Position numbers and translations under genes: made by a program. The notes under the pieces were generated by a model, which saw only the letters and a program-made list of their open reading frames with translations, was not told where the DNA came from and searched no databases. A stretch of DNA of 64,000 nucleotides from Camarhynchus parvulus (Eukaryota; Chordata; Aves; Passeriformes; Thraupidae), in NCBI RefSeq assembly GCF_901933205.1, contig NC_044573.1, positions 87,254,546 through 87,318,545 on the forward strand, read 5' to 3'. The stretch's first letter is position 1; every line of letters starts with the position of its first letter. Below, one piece after another: positions 63,101-64,000 of this stretch.

Positions 63101-64000
63101 ATATACAATAGCAATGCACAGCAGCAGTTATCATCATGCCTTACCACTCCATTTGCTATAACAACAAAAACATTCACTATCAATTCCTTATCATGTTTGG
63201 ATATATTTGGAGATATTATCATAAAGCTGTCTCTGTGATATGGTCAAAGGGATGATAATGTAGTTTGTTTTAAAAGTGAAATTTATATAATCTTATTATT
63301 TTCTACTTAAATTCCTTACTAAGTGCTCATTAAGCACAAGCCTCTGTCATGGATGAGTGGGAAAGATGGGTTTATGTCACTTTCACTGTTCTTGAGGTTC
63401 AGCAGAAACTATTTTGACTGTTGTAGAAGTTAGCTCTGCTTCAAAATCACACAGGTCTGTGCATAGAGCCAAAGATACAGGAATCAGCGGAGTGCAGAAA
63501 TGCCGTGGACTATCATCCCTTCAGGGTGTGCCCACTTCTTTTTTTATGGCTGGAAGTCAGTTGGTACATAGTTTTTCATTCCTTTTCTACCCCATAACAT
63601 GGGGATTTAGGCACACAAGAGAATTCAAACCTGCATAGATCAGCTAATCCAGCAGCTGTTTTGCAGCACCTGAGTAGTGCAAACCAGAGAGAATTAGGCT
63701 GAGAGGAAAACTTGTATTATAGCAGGTCGCAATTCAGTAAGGCATTCATCCTCACCTCAAATATTTCCATCTGCAAAGCAGTATCTGGAGAAGGCATACA
63801 GCATTTACAGAGCACTCAACAAAAAGTAAACTCTTTGTCATTTTCCATGGCAGCTTTCTAATGAAGGAAAGCACTTGTAGAACAGCAGTAATAACGTTCC
63901 TTTTACAGAAGTACAGTTCACTTGAGATGGTTCCCACATGGAGAAGAAATGCCTCAGATTTTTTTTAGCATTTACTTGGCAGTTGGGACCTATTTATTAC
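57116..64000. other. Intergenic, right end: no gene seen
   Basis: No coding exon recognised, including none of BMP5, the expected next gene. The stretches 58000-58110 and 58565-58860 look unlike the AT-rich background (see findings). CA-rich short runs occur at 59543-59560. Nothing else supportable. Confidence 0.6.

Noticed and set aside
57116..64000. Search for BMP5 exons, the expected upstream neighbour
   Set aside because: No cystine-knot or prodomain-like coding segment was found; the gene must lie further right.
1..64000. CRISPR arrays, operons, phage or other prokaryotic systems
   Set aside because: No spaced direct repeats, ribosome-binding sites or dense coding; the window is clearly vertebrate nuclear DNA.

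Overview
The window is vertebrate nuclear DNA, almost certainly from a bird. The evidence is several CR1 LINE fragments with the avian 3' end, LTRs of the avian endogenous-retrovirus kind, an AT-rich background with one sharp CpG island, and a multi-exon gene with GT-AG introns. The LTR types suggest a neoavian, possibly a passerine; that is inference.

One protein-coding gene can be supported: HMGCLL1 (3-hydroxymethyl-3-methylglutaryl-CoA lyase-like 1, the extramitochondrial, N-myristoylated paralogue of HMGCL), on the minus strand. Six coding exons are located to the base: 44422-44526, 23779-23856, 22713-22820, 19252-19347, 17391-17539 and 2449-2512. They join in frame into 200 residues, from the myristoylation-type start (MGTVPS) through [10 protein letters not shown] to [10 protein letters not shown]. 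The remaining 3' exons, with the HxH metal ligands and catalytic cysteine, lie beyond the left edge. Lengths of exons 3-6 (108, 96, 149, 64 bp) match those I recall for HMGCL.

Layout: 1-2448 is intron 6 (partial). 2513-17390 is intron 5 (14.9 kb), with a TA/CA microsatellite beside the exon 6 acceptor, a long CR1 copy, an ancient L2-type LINE relic, a probable solo LTR and two CR1 pieces in opposite orientations. 17540-23778 holds introns 4-2. 23857-44421 is intron 1 (20.6 kb), mostly unannotatable AT-rich DNA with a TTCTA microsatellite, a GC-rich patch near 30 kb and a perfect hairpin near 32 kb. 43740-45115 is the CpG-island promoter with a CCAAT box, a GGC repeat in the leader and a G-quadruplex-prone 11-bp minisatellite. 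45120-64000 lies upstream of the gene and shows no coding gene; it holds two CR1 copies, a solo ERV LTR with a clean 5-bp target-site duplication, an A/C-only tract, and stretches that look like conserved non-coding DNA. In vertebrates the next gene upstream of HMGCLL1 is BMP5, but no BMP5 exon is visible.

I found no CRISPR array, operon, tRNA, rRNA or prokaryotic system. Nearly all other open frames are short, lack recognisable domains and are best treated as chance.
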